DNA from: Pseudomonadales bacterium
GTDB taxonomy: Bacteria > Pseudomonadota > Gammaproteobacteria > Pseudomonadales > Alcanivoracaceae
Direction: 5' to 3'
Length of the DNA: 42,045 nt
NCBI GenBank assembly: GCA_022360555.1
Contig: JAKSCQ010000172.1
Location: forward strand, 1 to 42,045
The stretch's first letter is position 1. The number at the start of each line of letters is the position of its first letter. The position numbers and the translations under genes were made by a program. The notes under the pieces are model-generated. The model saw only the letters and a program-made list of their open reading frames with translations. It had not been told where the DNA came from and did no database searches. Positions 32,021-41,025 of the stretch are shown in pieces.

Positions 32021-32050
32021 AAAGAAGCCGCCCGATTGGGCGGCTTCTTT
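32021..32050. terminator. Rho-independent terminator of the AlgP-like gene
   Basis: AAAGAAGCCGCCC (32021-32033) pairs perfectly with GGGCGGCTTCTTT (32038-32050) around GATT. A-rich and T-rich ends make it usable in both directions; it follows the AlgP-like gene closely on minus. Confidence 0.9.
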
Positions 32051-32064
32051 GCGTTCAGAGCGGC

Positions 32065-32691
32065 TCAGTTGCCGGAGGATGCGGCGGCCTTTTTGGCCGG
32101 GGCCTTCTTCCGGGCAGCAGCCTTTTTCTTTGTAGCCGCTTTCTTCTTCGCGGGGGCCTTTTTGGCGGTGCTCTTCTTGGCAGGAGCCTTTTTCTTCGCA
32201 GCGGCTTTTTTCTTGCTTGCCGCTTTCTTTTTGGCGGGGGCTTTGCGGGCAGCTTTCTTGGGTGCCACCTTGCGCTCGATTTCCTTGGCCCGTTTCTCCA
32301 GGTCCTTCTCGTACTGACCGATCACCCTGGACAGGCTGTGAGCCTGTTTGGCGGTAGCTTTCAGTACCTTGACCTCGGTTTCCAGAAAACGCTTGCGGGC
32401 TTCGGAGTCATCCACCTGCTTGCGGGCATCGTCGACGGCCTTGCGGGCGCGGTCCAGCTGGCGCTTTACGGTGGTGTTGGCTTTTTCCCGGTATTCCGCC
32501 TGGAGCTTTTCCAGCCGGTTGAAGTTTTCCCGGTAACGCTTCATTTCCTTGTTGAGTCGCTCGCGCACCTTCTCGAGCTGTTTTTCCAGTTGGGCAATCT
32601 GCTTTTCTCTTTCCTTGTCGAAGCGCTCAGCCAGCTTGCGGATCTGAGCCTGGATTTCCTCGACCGTACCTTTCACCTTGCTAGCAGCCAT
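32065..32691 (-). CDS. AlgP-like histone-H1-type protein
   Basis: A 208-residue protein in two parts. Residues 1-140 are a heptad-rich coiled coil with many Lys, Glu and Arg. Residues 144-204 are a Lys/Ala/Pro-rich tail with repeated KKAAAKKKAPAKK-type units, much like the C-terminal tail of eukaryotic histone H1 and of AlgP (AlgR3) from P. aeruginosa. AlgP was implicated in alginate gene regulation through DNA architecture. The tail is low-complexity DNA and likely length-variable between strains. DNA binding is inferred from composition; I keep the symbol empty because the KPAA repeat of true AlgP is not exact here. Confidence 0.8.
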   Translation of the reverse strand: MAASKVKGTVEEIQAQIRKLAERFDKEREKQIAQLEKQLEKVRERLNKEMKRYRENFNRLEKLQAEYREKANTTVKRQLDRARKAVDDARKQVDDSEARKRFLETEVKVLKATAKQAHSLSRVIGQYEKDLEKRAKEIERKVAPKKAARKAPAKKKAASKKKAAAKKKAPAKKSTAKKAPAKKKAATKKKAAARKKAPAKKAAASSGN

Positions 32692-33032
32692 GGATGACTC
32701 CCTTTCCCCTTCGGATTATTTCGTTAAGGCGCTGCGTGATTCTTACAGCGTCTCTTCAACGCACTTGCTGTTGCAACTTTATGCCACATCCTGGAACTGG
32801 ACAACCTTTGATCATGTGGTGCTTCTTGGAAATGGAGAAATCATGCTTACACGCTGGCACGCACCACGCTTGCACGCGGGATGGGTGCCAGCGTACAGGG
32901 CAGAGGCTCCTTCCTCCCGGGTTTGCGAAGAAAACCGATCAGCTTTCCATTTCGGTACAGCCCTGGTGCCTTATTGCGATTTGAACAGGCGGGCAGGATA
33001 CTGGGGCCAACGATTACCATCCGGGGATAAGC
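32692..33032. other. Intergenic region with a degenerate ACGC-type repeat
   Basis: This 341-base gap separates the divergent AlgP-like and 5'-nucleotidase genes. It contains CTTACACGCTGGCACGC and ACCACGCTTGCACGC (about 32846-32880), related to the elements at 6.2 and 27.4 kb. A frame at 32678-33100 has no coding character. I cannot place promoters with confidence. Confidence 0.5.
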
Positions 33033-33950
33033 ATGCCGGTCTCATTCGATGGCAAGTTGGTTGTGGCAATCAGTTCCCGCGCGCTGTTCAACCTGTCTGA
33101 CAGTCACCGGGTCTATATGGAAGAAGGCCTGGAAGCCTTTCAGGATTACCAGACACGTCATGAAGATGATGTGCTGGAACCCGGTGATGCCTTCCCGCTG
33201 GTGCAGAAACTGCTGGCCATCAACGAGCTGGAGAAGGGCAAGGGGCGTGTGGAGGTGATCCTGCTGTCACGCAACAGCTCGGATACCGGCCTGCGGGTGT
33301 TCAACTCCATCGAGCATTACGGGCTGCCGATTACCCGAGCGGCGTTCGCCGGTGGTGAAAGCCCGCACCGGTATGTCTCCGCTTTCGGGGCGCACCTGTT
33401 TCTGTCTACGGACCCGGAGGATGTGCAGCAGGTGCTGGAAGCCGGCTATGCCGCGGCCACCATCCTGTCCGGTGGTCAGTGTCAGCGTCCGGATGGCATT
33501 TTGCGCATTGCCTTTGATGGGGACGCGGTGCTGTTTTCGGATGAATCCGAGCAGATTTTCCAGAGTGACGGGCTGGAGGCGTTCACCGAAAATGAAAAAC
33601 GCTCCGCCAGGCAGCCGCTGGATGGCGGCCCCTTCAAGCCCTTTCTTTCGGCCCTTCACCAGCTACAGACCAGTTTCCCGGTGGATGACTGCCCGATCCG
33701 CACGGCCCTGGTGACCGCCCGAGGTGCTCCGGCTCATGAACGGGTGGTGCGGACCTTGCGCGAGTGGGATATCCGCCTGGATGAGAGCCTGTTTCTTGGC
33801 GGCCTGCCCAAGGGGGATTTCCTCCGTGCCTTTGGGGCCGATGTGTTCTTCGATGATCAGCAGGGCCACTGCGAGTCCGCCTCCCGGCATGTGGCGGCCG
33901 GCCATGTCCCCCATGGCATTGCCAACCGGCGCAAGGCCGGGGAGGGGTAG
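33033..33950 (+). CDS. Cytosolic 5'-nucleotidase (PF06189 type)
   Basis: A 305-residue soluble protein of the family that also contains eukaryotic NT5C1A. It has LVVAISSRALFNLSDSHRVY at the start, VEVILLSRNSSDTGLRVFNSIEHYGL, then the HAD-like catalytic region RIAFDGDAVLFSDESE and a C-terminal VTARGAPAHERVVRTLREW with LFLGGLPKGDFLRAFGADVFFDDQQ. It dephosphorylates nucleoside monophosphates, AMP being likely by family. The length is normal for bacterial members. It stands alone upstream of cysB, same strand, with 102 bases between. Confidence 0.9.
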   Translation: MPVSFDGKLVVAISSRALFNLSDSHRVYMEEGLEAFQDYQTRHEDDVLEPGDAFPLVQKLLAINELEKGKGRVEVILLSRNSSDTGLRVFNSIEHYGLPITRAAFAGGESPHRYVSAFGAHLFLSTDPEDVQQVLEAGYAAATILSGGQCQRPDGILRIAFDGDAVLFSDESEQIFQSDGLEAFTENEKRSARQPLDGGPFKPFLSALHQLQTSFPVDDCPIRTALVTARGAPAHERVVRTLREWDIRLDESLFLGGLPKGDFLRAFGADVFFDDQQGHCESASRHVAAGHVPHGIANRRKAGEG

Positions 33951-33957
33951 ACAGAAC

Positions 33958-33987
33958 TTGACGGGAGGACGGTAAAGACGGTTATCT
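33958..33987 (+). promoter_or_regulatory. Possible sigma-70 promoter of cysB
   Basis: TTGACG (33958-33963), an 18-base spacer and TTATCT (33982-33987) lie about 65 bases before the cysB start. Spacing and the -10 are only fair. Confidence 0.3.
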
Positions 33988-34022
33988 ATGCTTAGAGTGA
34001 ATAGCTGATGCTATTTTTATAA

Positions 34023-35027
<1,005 letters not shown>

Positions 35028-35047
35028 TTCCTCCTCACCCCCTTGCC

Positions 35048-35130
35048 GTTGGAGCCTTGCTCGCAAGGCGAAGAGGCTCGCTGCCCCCGGGAGCCTGTTG
35101 ACAGCTTCGCCTTGCGAACAAGGCTCTAAC
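35048..35130. repeat. REP family A inverted pair
   Basis: GTTGGAGCCTTGCTCGCAAG at left and GCGAACAAGGCTCTAAC at right, between cysB and thrH. The right unit has two substitutions from consensus. Confidence 0.85.
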
Positions 35131-35213
35131 GGGACGACTCAGCCTCCAGCCGTTGCAAAGCCCCCCGACCGCCGCTACATTGTGCGCGCCTTATCAACCC
35201 GAAGGGGAATGCC

Positions 35214-35831
35214 GTGGAACTGCTGTGCCTGGACCTGGAAGGGGTCCTGATCCCGGAAATCTGGATCAACTTTGCCGAAAAAACCGGAATCGACGAGCTG
35301 CGTGCCACCACGCGGGATATTCCGGACTATGACGAACTGATGCAGATGCGTCTGCGCATCCTCGATGAGCATGGCTACGGCCTGCCGGATATTCAGGCGG
35401 TGATCGACACCCTGGACCCGCTGGATGGGGCAAAGGAATTCGTGGACTGGGCCCGCGAGCACTTCCAGCTGATCATCCTGTCCGACACCTTCTACGAGTT
35501 CGCCCGACCGTTGATGAAGAAGCTGGGTTGGCCGACCCTGTTCTGCCATCGCCTGGAAGTGGACGACAACGGCAGAATCACCGATTACAAACTGCGTCAG
35601 AAAGACCCCAAGCGCATGTCCATCAAGGCCTTCCACTCCCTGAATTACCACTGCATTGCCGCCGGGGATTCCTACAACGACACCACTATGCTGTCCGAAG
35701 CCGAGCAGGGCATCCTGTTCCATGCCCCGGACAACGTGATCGCCGAATTCCCGCAGTTCCCGTCCGTGCACAGCTACGACGACCTGAAAAAGGAAATCGT
35801 CAAAGCTAGCCCGCGCGATATTCCGCTGTAA
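35214..35831 (+). CDS. thrH: ThrH: phosphoserine phosphatase / phosphoserine-homoserine phosphotransferase
   Basis: A 205-residue HAD-family enzyme, nearly collinear with P. aeruginosa ThrH. The nucleophile is D7 in CLDLEGVL, with EIWINFAEKTGIDELRATTRDIPDYDELM, LRQKDPKR and AAGDSYNDTTMLSEA. ThrH dephosphorylates phosphoserine and can pass the phosphate to homoserine, linking serine and threonine synthesis. Translation starts with GTG at 35214, preceded by GAAGGGGAATGCC; the ATG at 35209 is out of frame. It is monocistronic between two REP clusters. Confidence 0.95.
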   Translation: MELLCLDLEGVLIPEIWINFAEKTGIDELRATTRDIPDYDELMQMRLRILDEHGYGLPDIQAVIDTLDPLDGAKEFVDWAREHFQLIILSDTFYEFARPLMKKLGWPTLFCHRLEVDDNGRITDYKLRQKDPKRMSIKAFHSLNYHCIAAGDSYNDTTMLSEAEQGILFHAPDNVIAEFPQFPSVHSYDDLKKEIVKASPRDIPL

Positions 35832-35846
35832 CCACGCGCACCGTCC

Positions 35847-36108
35847 GGTAGGGCGGGCACTGCCCGCCATCCCCCTATTTCCCGCCCGGCGCGCTCGACA
35901 AAAAGGGACGTGGGAGCCTTGCTCGCAAGGCGAAGAGGTGGATCTGCCTCGGTGCCTGCTGAAACCTTCGCTTTGCGAGCAAAGCTCCAATGCAGAGAAC
36001 CGGGGTTTAACCGTAGGGCGGAAATGGGCGTAAGCCCATCTCCGCCATTTCGGTATCAGCATAACCTGCCGGCTTAGCGGTGGCGATGGGGCCTCGCCCA
36101 TATCCACC
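35847..36108. repeat. Cluster of four palindromic repeats downstream of thrH
   Basis: Between convergent thrH and pabB lie four elements. GGCGGGCA/TGCCCGCC is at 35852-35868. A family A pair (GGAGCCTTGCTCGCAAG ... GCGAGCAAAGCTCC) is at 35910-35990. A family B hairpin GGCGGAAATGGGC/GCCCATCTCCGCC is at 36017-36046. A degenerate GGTGG...CCACC hairpin at 36079-36108 ends at the pabB stop. There is no gene in the gap. Confidence 0.8.
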
Positions 36109-37260
36109 TTACAAAAACCGCTCCTCCAGTGCGCCCATCAGCTTCTCCACCTTGAAGCGGCTTTCCTCATATTCCGCCTCTGGCTCGGAATCGAACACAA
36201 TGCCACCGCCGCCATGGCAATAAAGCCGGTCGCCATCGGTTTGCAGAGTGCGAATCAGGATATTGCTGTCCAGATTGCCCTGGTCATCCATCCAGAAGAA
36301 GCTGCCACAATAGGCTCCACGTGGCACCGGCTCCAGCTCGGCGATGATTTCCATGGCCCGCTTCTTGGGAGCGCCAGTGATGGAGCCACCGGGGAAGGCA
36401 CCAAGCAAAGCTTCCAGCGGCGTCAGGTCCTCCCGCAGCCGCCCCGAGACGGTGCTGACCAGGTGTTGCACATTGCTGAAACGGCGCAGCTCGAACAGCG
36501 GCTCTGCCGTAATGCTGCCGGCTTCGCAGCAGGCGCCCAGATCATTGCGTAGCAGATCCACAATCATCAGGTTCTCGGCCCGATCCTTGGGATTGCTCAG
36601 CAAATCATCGGCCAGGGCATCATCCTCGGCAGGCGTTGCCCCTCTCGGGCGGGAACCCTTGATGGGTTCGGTCACCACCCGGCGCCCCGAGATCGACAAG
36701 AACCGCTCCGGCGATACCCCGAACACCTGATAATCCTCGGCATCGAAAAAGCAGCCATGGGGGGCAGGGTGAGCCTGTTGCAGCGCCAGCCAGGCCGCCA
36801 ACGGATCACCGGAAAAGCGGGCGCTGAAACGCTGGGCCAGATTCACCTGATAGCAATCGCCGGCGGCCAGATAGTCCTTGATACGGGCCAAGCTCCGCAA
36901 GTACTCGCTGCGGGACTGCTGAGGCAAAAAGGCTGAAGCAAGAGAGAATCGGCTCTGCGATGCCGTATCCGTGGGAGCGGTCGTTCGACCGCGAAACGGC
37001 ACAGGCGCTTCCTTATATAGATGCACCACCATCGGCATCATTGCAGAGAGGCCAGAACTGGCAGGCTCGACCCCTCTTAATCCCATCCCCGTCTCATAGG
37101 GAATGACCCCGGTGGCAAAGCGATAGCCAGCGCGCAGAGCGGCCGTGGCCTCCCGGCAGCACTCGGCCAGTTCCCCGGCATTGCGTGCCCGGAGTGTTCT
37201 GGCAGCGCGGGGCAGGGCAGCAAGCTTGCCATCGAAGAAGAAAACACTACTGAATGACAT
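36109..37260 (-). CDS. pabB: Aminodeoxychorismate synthase component I (short PabB)
   Basis: A 383-residue chorismate-utilising enzyme. Its catalytic region is clear: EPIKGSRPRG with the PabB-type lysine K201 (TrpE has alanine here), NPKDRAENLMIVDLLRNDLG, GAFPGGSITGAPKKRAMEII and GGGGIVFDSEPEAEYEE. With PabA it makes 4-amino-4-deoxychorismate for folate. The N-terminal part is about 70 residues shorter than E. coli PabB, as in the compact PabB group. Residues 89-97 (FRGRTTAPT) are encoded by a REP-like palindrome (own entry) in a linker before the conserved core. No pabA or pabC is nearby. Confidence 0.92.
   Translation of the reverse strand: MSFSSVFFFDGKLAALPRAARTLRARNAGELAECCREATAALRAGYRFATGVIPYETGMGLRGVEPASSGLSAMMPMVVHLYKEAPVPFRGRTTAPTDTASQSRFSLASAFLPQQSRSEYLRSLARIKDYLAAGDCYQVNLAQRFSARFSGDPLAAWLALQQAHPAPHGCFFDAEDYQVFGVSPERFLSISGRRVVTEPIKGSRPRGATPAEDDALADDLLSNPKDRAENLMIVDLLRNDLGACCEAGSITAEPLFELRRFSNVQHLVSTVSGRLREDLTPLEALLGAFPGGSITGAPKKRAMEIIAELEPVPRGAYCGSFFWMDDQGNLDSNILIRTLQTDGDRLYCHGGGGIVFDSEPEAEYEESRFKVEKLMGALEERFL
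36971..36996. repeat. REP-like palindrome inside pabB
   Basis: GTGGGAGCGGTCG, TT, CGACCGC, GAAA reproduces the layout of Pseudomonas-type REP units (GTGGGAGC head, palindromic stem GCGGTCG/CGACCGC). It lies in frame in pabB, in the poorly conserved linker after residue 88. Confidence 0.6.
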
Positions 37261-37569
37261 GATCCGGCATCGTCTAGCGGGGCCGCTAGTCTACCTGAAC
37301 CGGCCTTGAGCCCCAATCCTGTTACCACGCGTAACAAATAGACGGCGCGCCTCTCTGGTGTTTACAAATGTTCCAGGCTATGACGGTTGTACTGAATCGG
37401 GTTAATTCTATATAAAACAACTGGTTATGATTTTTTGGGCTTGCCGGAAACTTTTGTAACGGACACATTTGTTTTTGTAACTGTTGTGTTAACGTAAATG
37501 CGTGCTCTGCGAGAACCGGGGCGCACATAAAGCATTACAACAAGACGTTGTGCACACGAGGAGATAACA
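37261..37569 (+). promoter_or_regulatory. Long AT-rich leader and promoter region of the DUF6160 gene
   Basis: Notable parts are a palindrome CTAGCGG-GG-CCGCTAG at 37274-37289 and an inverted repeat TGTTAC-N5-GTAACA at 37320-37336, which could bind a dimeric regulator. A likely sigma-70 promoter is TTGTAC (37387-37392) and TATATA (37409-37414) with a 16-base spacer. Two TTTTGTAAC direct repeats lie at about 37453-37482. The predicted 5' leader of about 150 bases is much more AT-rich than neighbouring DNA. GAGGAGATAACA precedes the ATG at 37570. Confidence 0.45.
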
Positions 37570-38430
37570 ATGGAATTCAAGAAGCTTGCTCTGGCAGCAG
37601 CGGTGGCCGCCGCACCGATGAGCGCTCTGGCCCTGGAGCCGGTATCCGACGCTACCTTGTCCGGCGTCACCGGTCAGGACGGTATCAGCATTGGTCTGGA
37701 AACCAACCTGAGCATGGATATTCTGGTTCATGATACCGATGGCTTTACTGGTAACACTGACTCCGGTGCTATCGTGATCGAGAATTTCGGTCTTAGCAGT
37801 GATGGTGGTACCGGTGATGCCATTATCAATCTGGATATCGATGCGGGTGCCAATACTGGTGCCGATCCGACCCTTCAAATCAATGTGTCTCTCGGTGATA
37901 CCGCTACTAGCACTGACACAGTGATTGACATGGGTGAACTGCGAGTCGCCAACTCCAACCGTACCGCTACTTCTACCGATGCGGCTGATTGGGGGGCGAC
38001 CAATACCACCACCGGTGATGCGCTGATCGATCTTGGCAGTATCACCTTGGGTGCCGGTACTGATTTGACTATCCAGTTGGGCAACGAGCCGCAGGGCAAC
38101 ATGATTGCTCTGGCGACTACTATCACTAATGGTATCAATATTGCCAACTTCGCACTGAACGATGCTGGCGGCACCATTACTGGTGGTGCTATTGGTGCAT
38201 CCAATGTAGCGATTATCGATAATGGCGGTGCAAACTTGACCACTGACATCGGTATTGATGCCGATACCAATGGTCTGGTGGTCAGTCTGAACCAGTTGGG
38301 TGATGCCGCCAATGGTATCGACGTGCAGATGGTAGACCAGTATCTGGGCACTACCGGCGGCGTTATCGGCGATGTGGAAATCACTGGTCTGAACCTGAAC
38401 GGCACCACTTTGACCATCACTGGTCACTAA
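37570..38430 (+). CDS. Secreted DUF6160-family protein (FilA-like)
   Basis: A 286-residue protein with a signal peptide (MEFKKLALAAAVAAAPMSALALE, cleavage near 22). The family start LEPVSDATLSGVTGQDGISIGLE follows, then a repetitive, acidic, Gly/Asp/Thr/Asn-rich region with no cysteine and hardly any Lys or Arg. Alternating hydrophobic and small residues (INLDIDAG, LTTDIGIDAD, VEITGLNLNGTTLTITGH) suggest a beta-solenoid or amyloid-like extracellular fold. DUF6160 proteins have been named putative pilus assembly protein FilA in Acinetobacter, without biochemistry that I know of. Frequent GGT, GAT and AAC codons hint at high expression. Strong ribosome binding site and dedicated terminator: likely monocistronic. 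Confidence 0.72.
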   Translation: MEFKKLALAAAVAAAPMSALALEPVSDATLSGVTGQDGISIGLETNLSMDILVHDTDGFTGNTDSGAIVIENFGLSSDGGTGDAIINLDIDAGANTGADPTLQINVSLGDTATSTDTVIDMGELRVANSNRTATSTDAADWGATNTTTGDALIDLGSITLGAGTDLTIQLGNEPQGNMIALATTITNGINIANFALNDAGGTITGGAIGASNVAIIDNGGANLTTDIGIDADTNGLVVSLNQLGDAANGIDVQMVDQYLGTTGGVIGDVEITGLNLNGTTLTITGH

Positions 38431-38462
38431 GCTTGATCGGTCCCATTTCGGGACTGGCTTGG

Positions 38463-38492
38463 ACAAAAGCCCCGCACTGCGGGGCTTTTGTG
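38463..38492 (+). terminator. Rho-independent terminator of the DUF6160 gene
   Basis: ACAAAAGCCCCGC pairs with GCGGGGCTTTTGTG around ACT, 33 bases after the stop. Confidence 0.9.
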
Positions 38493-38779
38493 TGCTTAGG
38501 GTGCACCCTTTGTTGCTCTAGCCCCCCCCGCCAACCCGTTGGAGCCTTGCTTGCAAGGCGAAAGGGACGCGCCAGCTGAATTTCTTCGTGTTGCAGGTTA
38601 GTCCCCAACTTGATTGCGGGCAAAGCAAATCTCCCGGTCAATCTGAAGCATCACGAGATGCCGTGCAACAGGGGTTGTACAAATCGCGTTATTGCTACAG
38701 TCTGCCTCGCTCTGGTTACAATCCAATAAGAAAAACAACCACGTTAAAGAGGGCTTCTGACTTGAATACCCCCACGGCA
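38493..38779 (+). promoter_or_regulatory. Intergenic region with a single REP unit and probable promoter
   Basis: A lone family A REP unit, GTTGGAGCCTTGCTTGCAAG, lies at 38538-38565. Further on, TACAAT (about 38717-38722) is a good -10, with a TTGCTA 19 bases upstream. It would start transcription about 40 bases before the TPR-sulfotransferase gene. The reading frame of that gene is open through this area but lacks coding character here. Confidence 0.4.
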
Positions 38780-40669
38780 ATGCAACCTTCCCGTCAGACC
38801 ATGCTGGACAAAGCTGCTTTGGCTTTCAAAGACGGCCAATACAAAGAAGCTCTATCGCTAACCGGCAAGCTGTTGATGCAGGGTAAGGTGTCCGTCCCCC
38901 TGCTGGATTTGCACGCCCAGGCTGCGGTGAAGTTGGGGGAGCTAGAGGCGGCGCTGGCCAGCATCACCAAGTCCATACAGATGGCTGGGGCCACTCTGGA
39001 GCGGGCTCTGTTCTATGGAGATGTGTTACTTCGCCTGAAACGCTGGCAGGCGGCAGCCAGCGTGTTCGAGAAGATTATCACCGAGCATGAAAACAGCGTT
39101 CCAGCGTGGCTGGGGCTGGGTCACTGTTTTTATAGCACGGAAGATGTCAATCGTGCAGTGGCGGCTTATCGTCGGGTGCTGGCCATCGAGCCTGAGCATG
39201 AAGACGCTGCTGCCAAATTGGCTGAGTGCTTTTTGTTTATGGGTCACGCAAACCGGGCGGCAGCTGTTTTGACAAGGCCATGCACGGCCCACCCTAACTC
39301 GGCCCGGTTGGCATACTTTCATGGCGAGGCGCTTCGTCAGTGTTCCTGTGAGGAAAAAGCGCTGGAAGTGCTGGAACCTGTTCGCGACGATGAGGTCTGG
39401 GGCGAAAAAGTAGAACGCTGCATGATCATGGCTTGCTTAAGCCTGGAAAAGTTCGATCAGGCCATCGCCCTGACGGAAAAGAACCTGGCCAAGAAGCCTG
39501 ACGATGTAGGGCTGCTGGGATTCAAGGCCCGCTTGTTGGTTACTGAGGGCAAGACCGAATCAGCACTTGAATTATATGAGCAGGTCATGGAGGCGCAACC
39601 CGACAATTATTCGGTATGGAGCGGTTACGTGAAACTGCGAGACAAACCGTTATCCGAAAAGCAGCTGGCTCGGCTTCAAGCCCATCGGCAACTGCTGGAA
39701 AACAAGCAGCAAAAACGACATTTGGGGAATCTCTATTTTGCCCTCTATTGGCATTATTCGCTTTGTGGAGATACCGAAAAGGAGATGGAGGCATTACGTC
39801 TGGCCAATGACACCATGGCAGAACTATCGCCTTTCGATTCCGAGAAGCATGCTGAAGCTGTTCAGACCCTGCGTGAGTGCTATGATCGAGCTGCCCTGAA
39901 AACGCTCAAAAGTCCCAACCCCGATTTCCAAGGTGTCTTTATCCTCTGCCCGCCACGCTCTGGGAGCACCCTGCTGGAACAGGCGCTGGCGCGTCATCCA
40001 CTCTGCTGGTCGGGCGGGGAGAAACCTTTCGCTGCGGAAGCCTGGAGAGCGGTTGCTGGCAATTTCGGGATTACGGCCAACGAGAACCTGGAAAAACACC
40101 AACAGGCGGATGCGGCCTTCGTTACTGAGTTTGCCAAAGCTTACCTCACTTCCGCCCGTGAGGCAGGCTGGCAGGATGGACAGTGGATGGTCCATAAAGG
40201 TATTGATAACTACAAATTTGCCGGGCTGCTGAAATCGGCGTTCCCAAATGCCGCGTTTATCGAGCTGCACCGCAATCCGGAGGATGTCGCCTTTGGTTGC
40301 TACCGGCAGAATTTTAATAGTCAGCCGTTCAGCTTTACCTATGATGGTTGTGCAATGGAGCTGGCGATTTTCCAAAATACCATGCGGTGGTGGCAAGCGC
40401 AGATGCCTGAGTCCATACGAAAAGTCCGTTATGAAGATCTGGTCGAAGACTTTGAGGGCCAGATACGGGGCATTCTGAAATGGCTGGATCTGGATTGGGA
40501 TCAGGCCTGTCTGGACTTTAGTCGAAAAAGCCGGGTATCCACTGCCAGTGTCACCCAGGTGCGCAAAGGGGTCACGAAGCAGGGCGTTGGCCGCTCCCAA
40601 AAATATGGTGATCTGCTGAAACCTCTAAGGGAGGCACTGGCCAGACATGGGGTGAAATCGGAGGTGTAA
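38780..40669 (+). CDS. TPR-repeat sulfotransferase
   Basis: A 629-residue protein from ATG 38780. An upstream TTG at 38762, after AGAGGGCTTCTGAC, is an attractive alternative start. Residues about 1-340 form TPR-like helical pairs (ALAFKDGQYKEALSLTGKLL, AAYRRVLAIEPEHEDAAAKLAE, LYEQVMEAQPDN). The C-terminal third is a PAPS-dependent sulfotransferase: 5'-phosphosulfate loop PPRSGSTLLEQAL at about 390 and the 3'-phosphate site ELHRNPEDVAFGCYRQNF at about 494. No signal peptide is visible, so it is probably cytosolic. The fusion resembles bacterial tyrosyl-protein-sulfotransferase-like proteins; the acceptor is unknown. Lower GC than neighbours hints at later acquisition. Confidence 0.85.
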   Translation: MQPSRQTMLDKAALAFKDGQYKEALSLTGKLLMQGKVSVPLLDLHAQAAVKLGELEAALASITKSIQMAGATLERALFYGDVLLRLKRWQAAASVFEKIITEHENSVPAWLGLGHCFYSTEDVNRAVAAYRRVLAIEPEHEDAAAKLAECFLFMGHANRAAAVLTRPCTAHPNSARLAYFHGEALRQCSCEEKALEVLEPVRDDEVWGEKVERCMIMACLSLEKFDQAIALTEKNLAKKPDDVGLLGFKARLLVTEGKTESALELYEQVMEAQPDNYSVWSGYVKLRDKPLSEKQLARLQAHRQLLENKQQKRHLGNLYFALYWHYSLCGDTEKEMEALRLANDTMAELSPFDSEKHAEAVQTLRECYDRAALKTLKSPNPDFQGVFILCPPRSGSTLLEQALARHPLCWSGGEKPFAAEAWRAVAGNFGITANENLEKHQQADAAFVTEFAKAYLTSAREAGWQDGQWMVHKGIDNYKFAGLLKSAFPNAAFIELHRNPEDVAFGCYRQNFNSQPFSFTYDGCAMELAIFQNTMRWWQAQMPESIRKVRYEDLVEDFEGQIRGILKWLDLDWDQACLDFSRKSRVSTASVTQVRKGVTKQGVGRSQKYGDLLKPLREALARHGVKSEV

Positions 40670-41025
40670 CCCCCTTTGGCTTTGCGGGCAACTTGCCCAA
40701 GCTCTGTCATCCTGGGACACGATCCGGATCTCCTTCACATGCTGTAGACTCCGGTAAGACTCACATCGCAGCTCTGCCAGAGGACGGAGATTCCGGGGCA
40801 CAAGCGCAGCGCAGAACAGCCGGAGGCTGGCCGCGAAGGGGTGAGCGCAGCGAATAACCCCGGAATGGCCAAACGGGGAGGGTGCCCATAATGGCAGGCC
40901 TCTGACCGTTGACTTAAATGCCTTGAACCCTTGTCAGAATAGGCGGTTGCCTGCCTAGTGGGACATGGTTAACATGTGTCACCATGTTCGAAACAAACAA
41001 TAACAATAACATCGAGTAATTTACG
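40670..41025. other. Intergenic region with a structured palindrome and an inverted repeat
   Basis: ATTCCGGGG (40790-40798) pairs with CCCCGGAAT (40858-40866), enclosing a second stem CAGCC-GGA-GGCTG (40817-40829) and two direct copies of GCGCAGCG. The RNA would form a branched structure. Further on, ACATGGT (40963-40969) and ACCATGT (40981-40987) form an inverted repeat 39 bases before the peptidase gene, possibly an operator. No small gene is apparent, and the ribosome binding site of the next gene is poor. Confidence 0.45.

Noticed and set aside
32065-32300. Lys/Ala-coding repeats considered as a noncoding tandem repeat
   Set aside because: The stretch is in frame with the coiled-coil domain upstream and encodes the histone-H1-like tail.
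37489-38466. 325-codon open frame on minus across the DUF6160 gene
   Set aside because: The plus frame has a signal peptide, ribosome binding site and terminator; the antisense frame only mirrors its repetitive codons.
38588-38779. N-terminal extension of the TPR-sulfotransferase to 38588
   Set aside because: The extra 64 residues have no TPR character and cover a probable promoter and a better start with a ribosome binding site.
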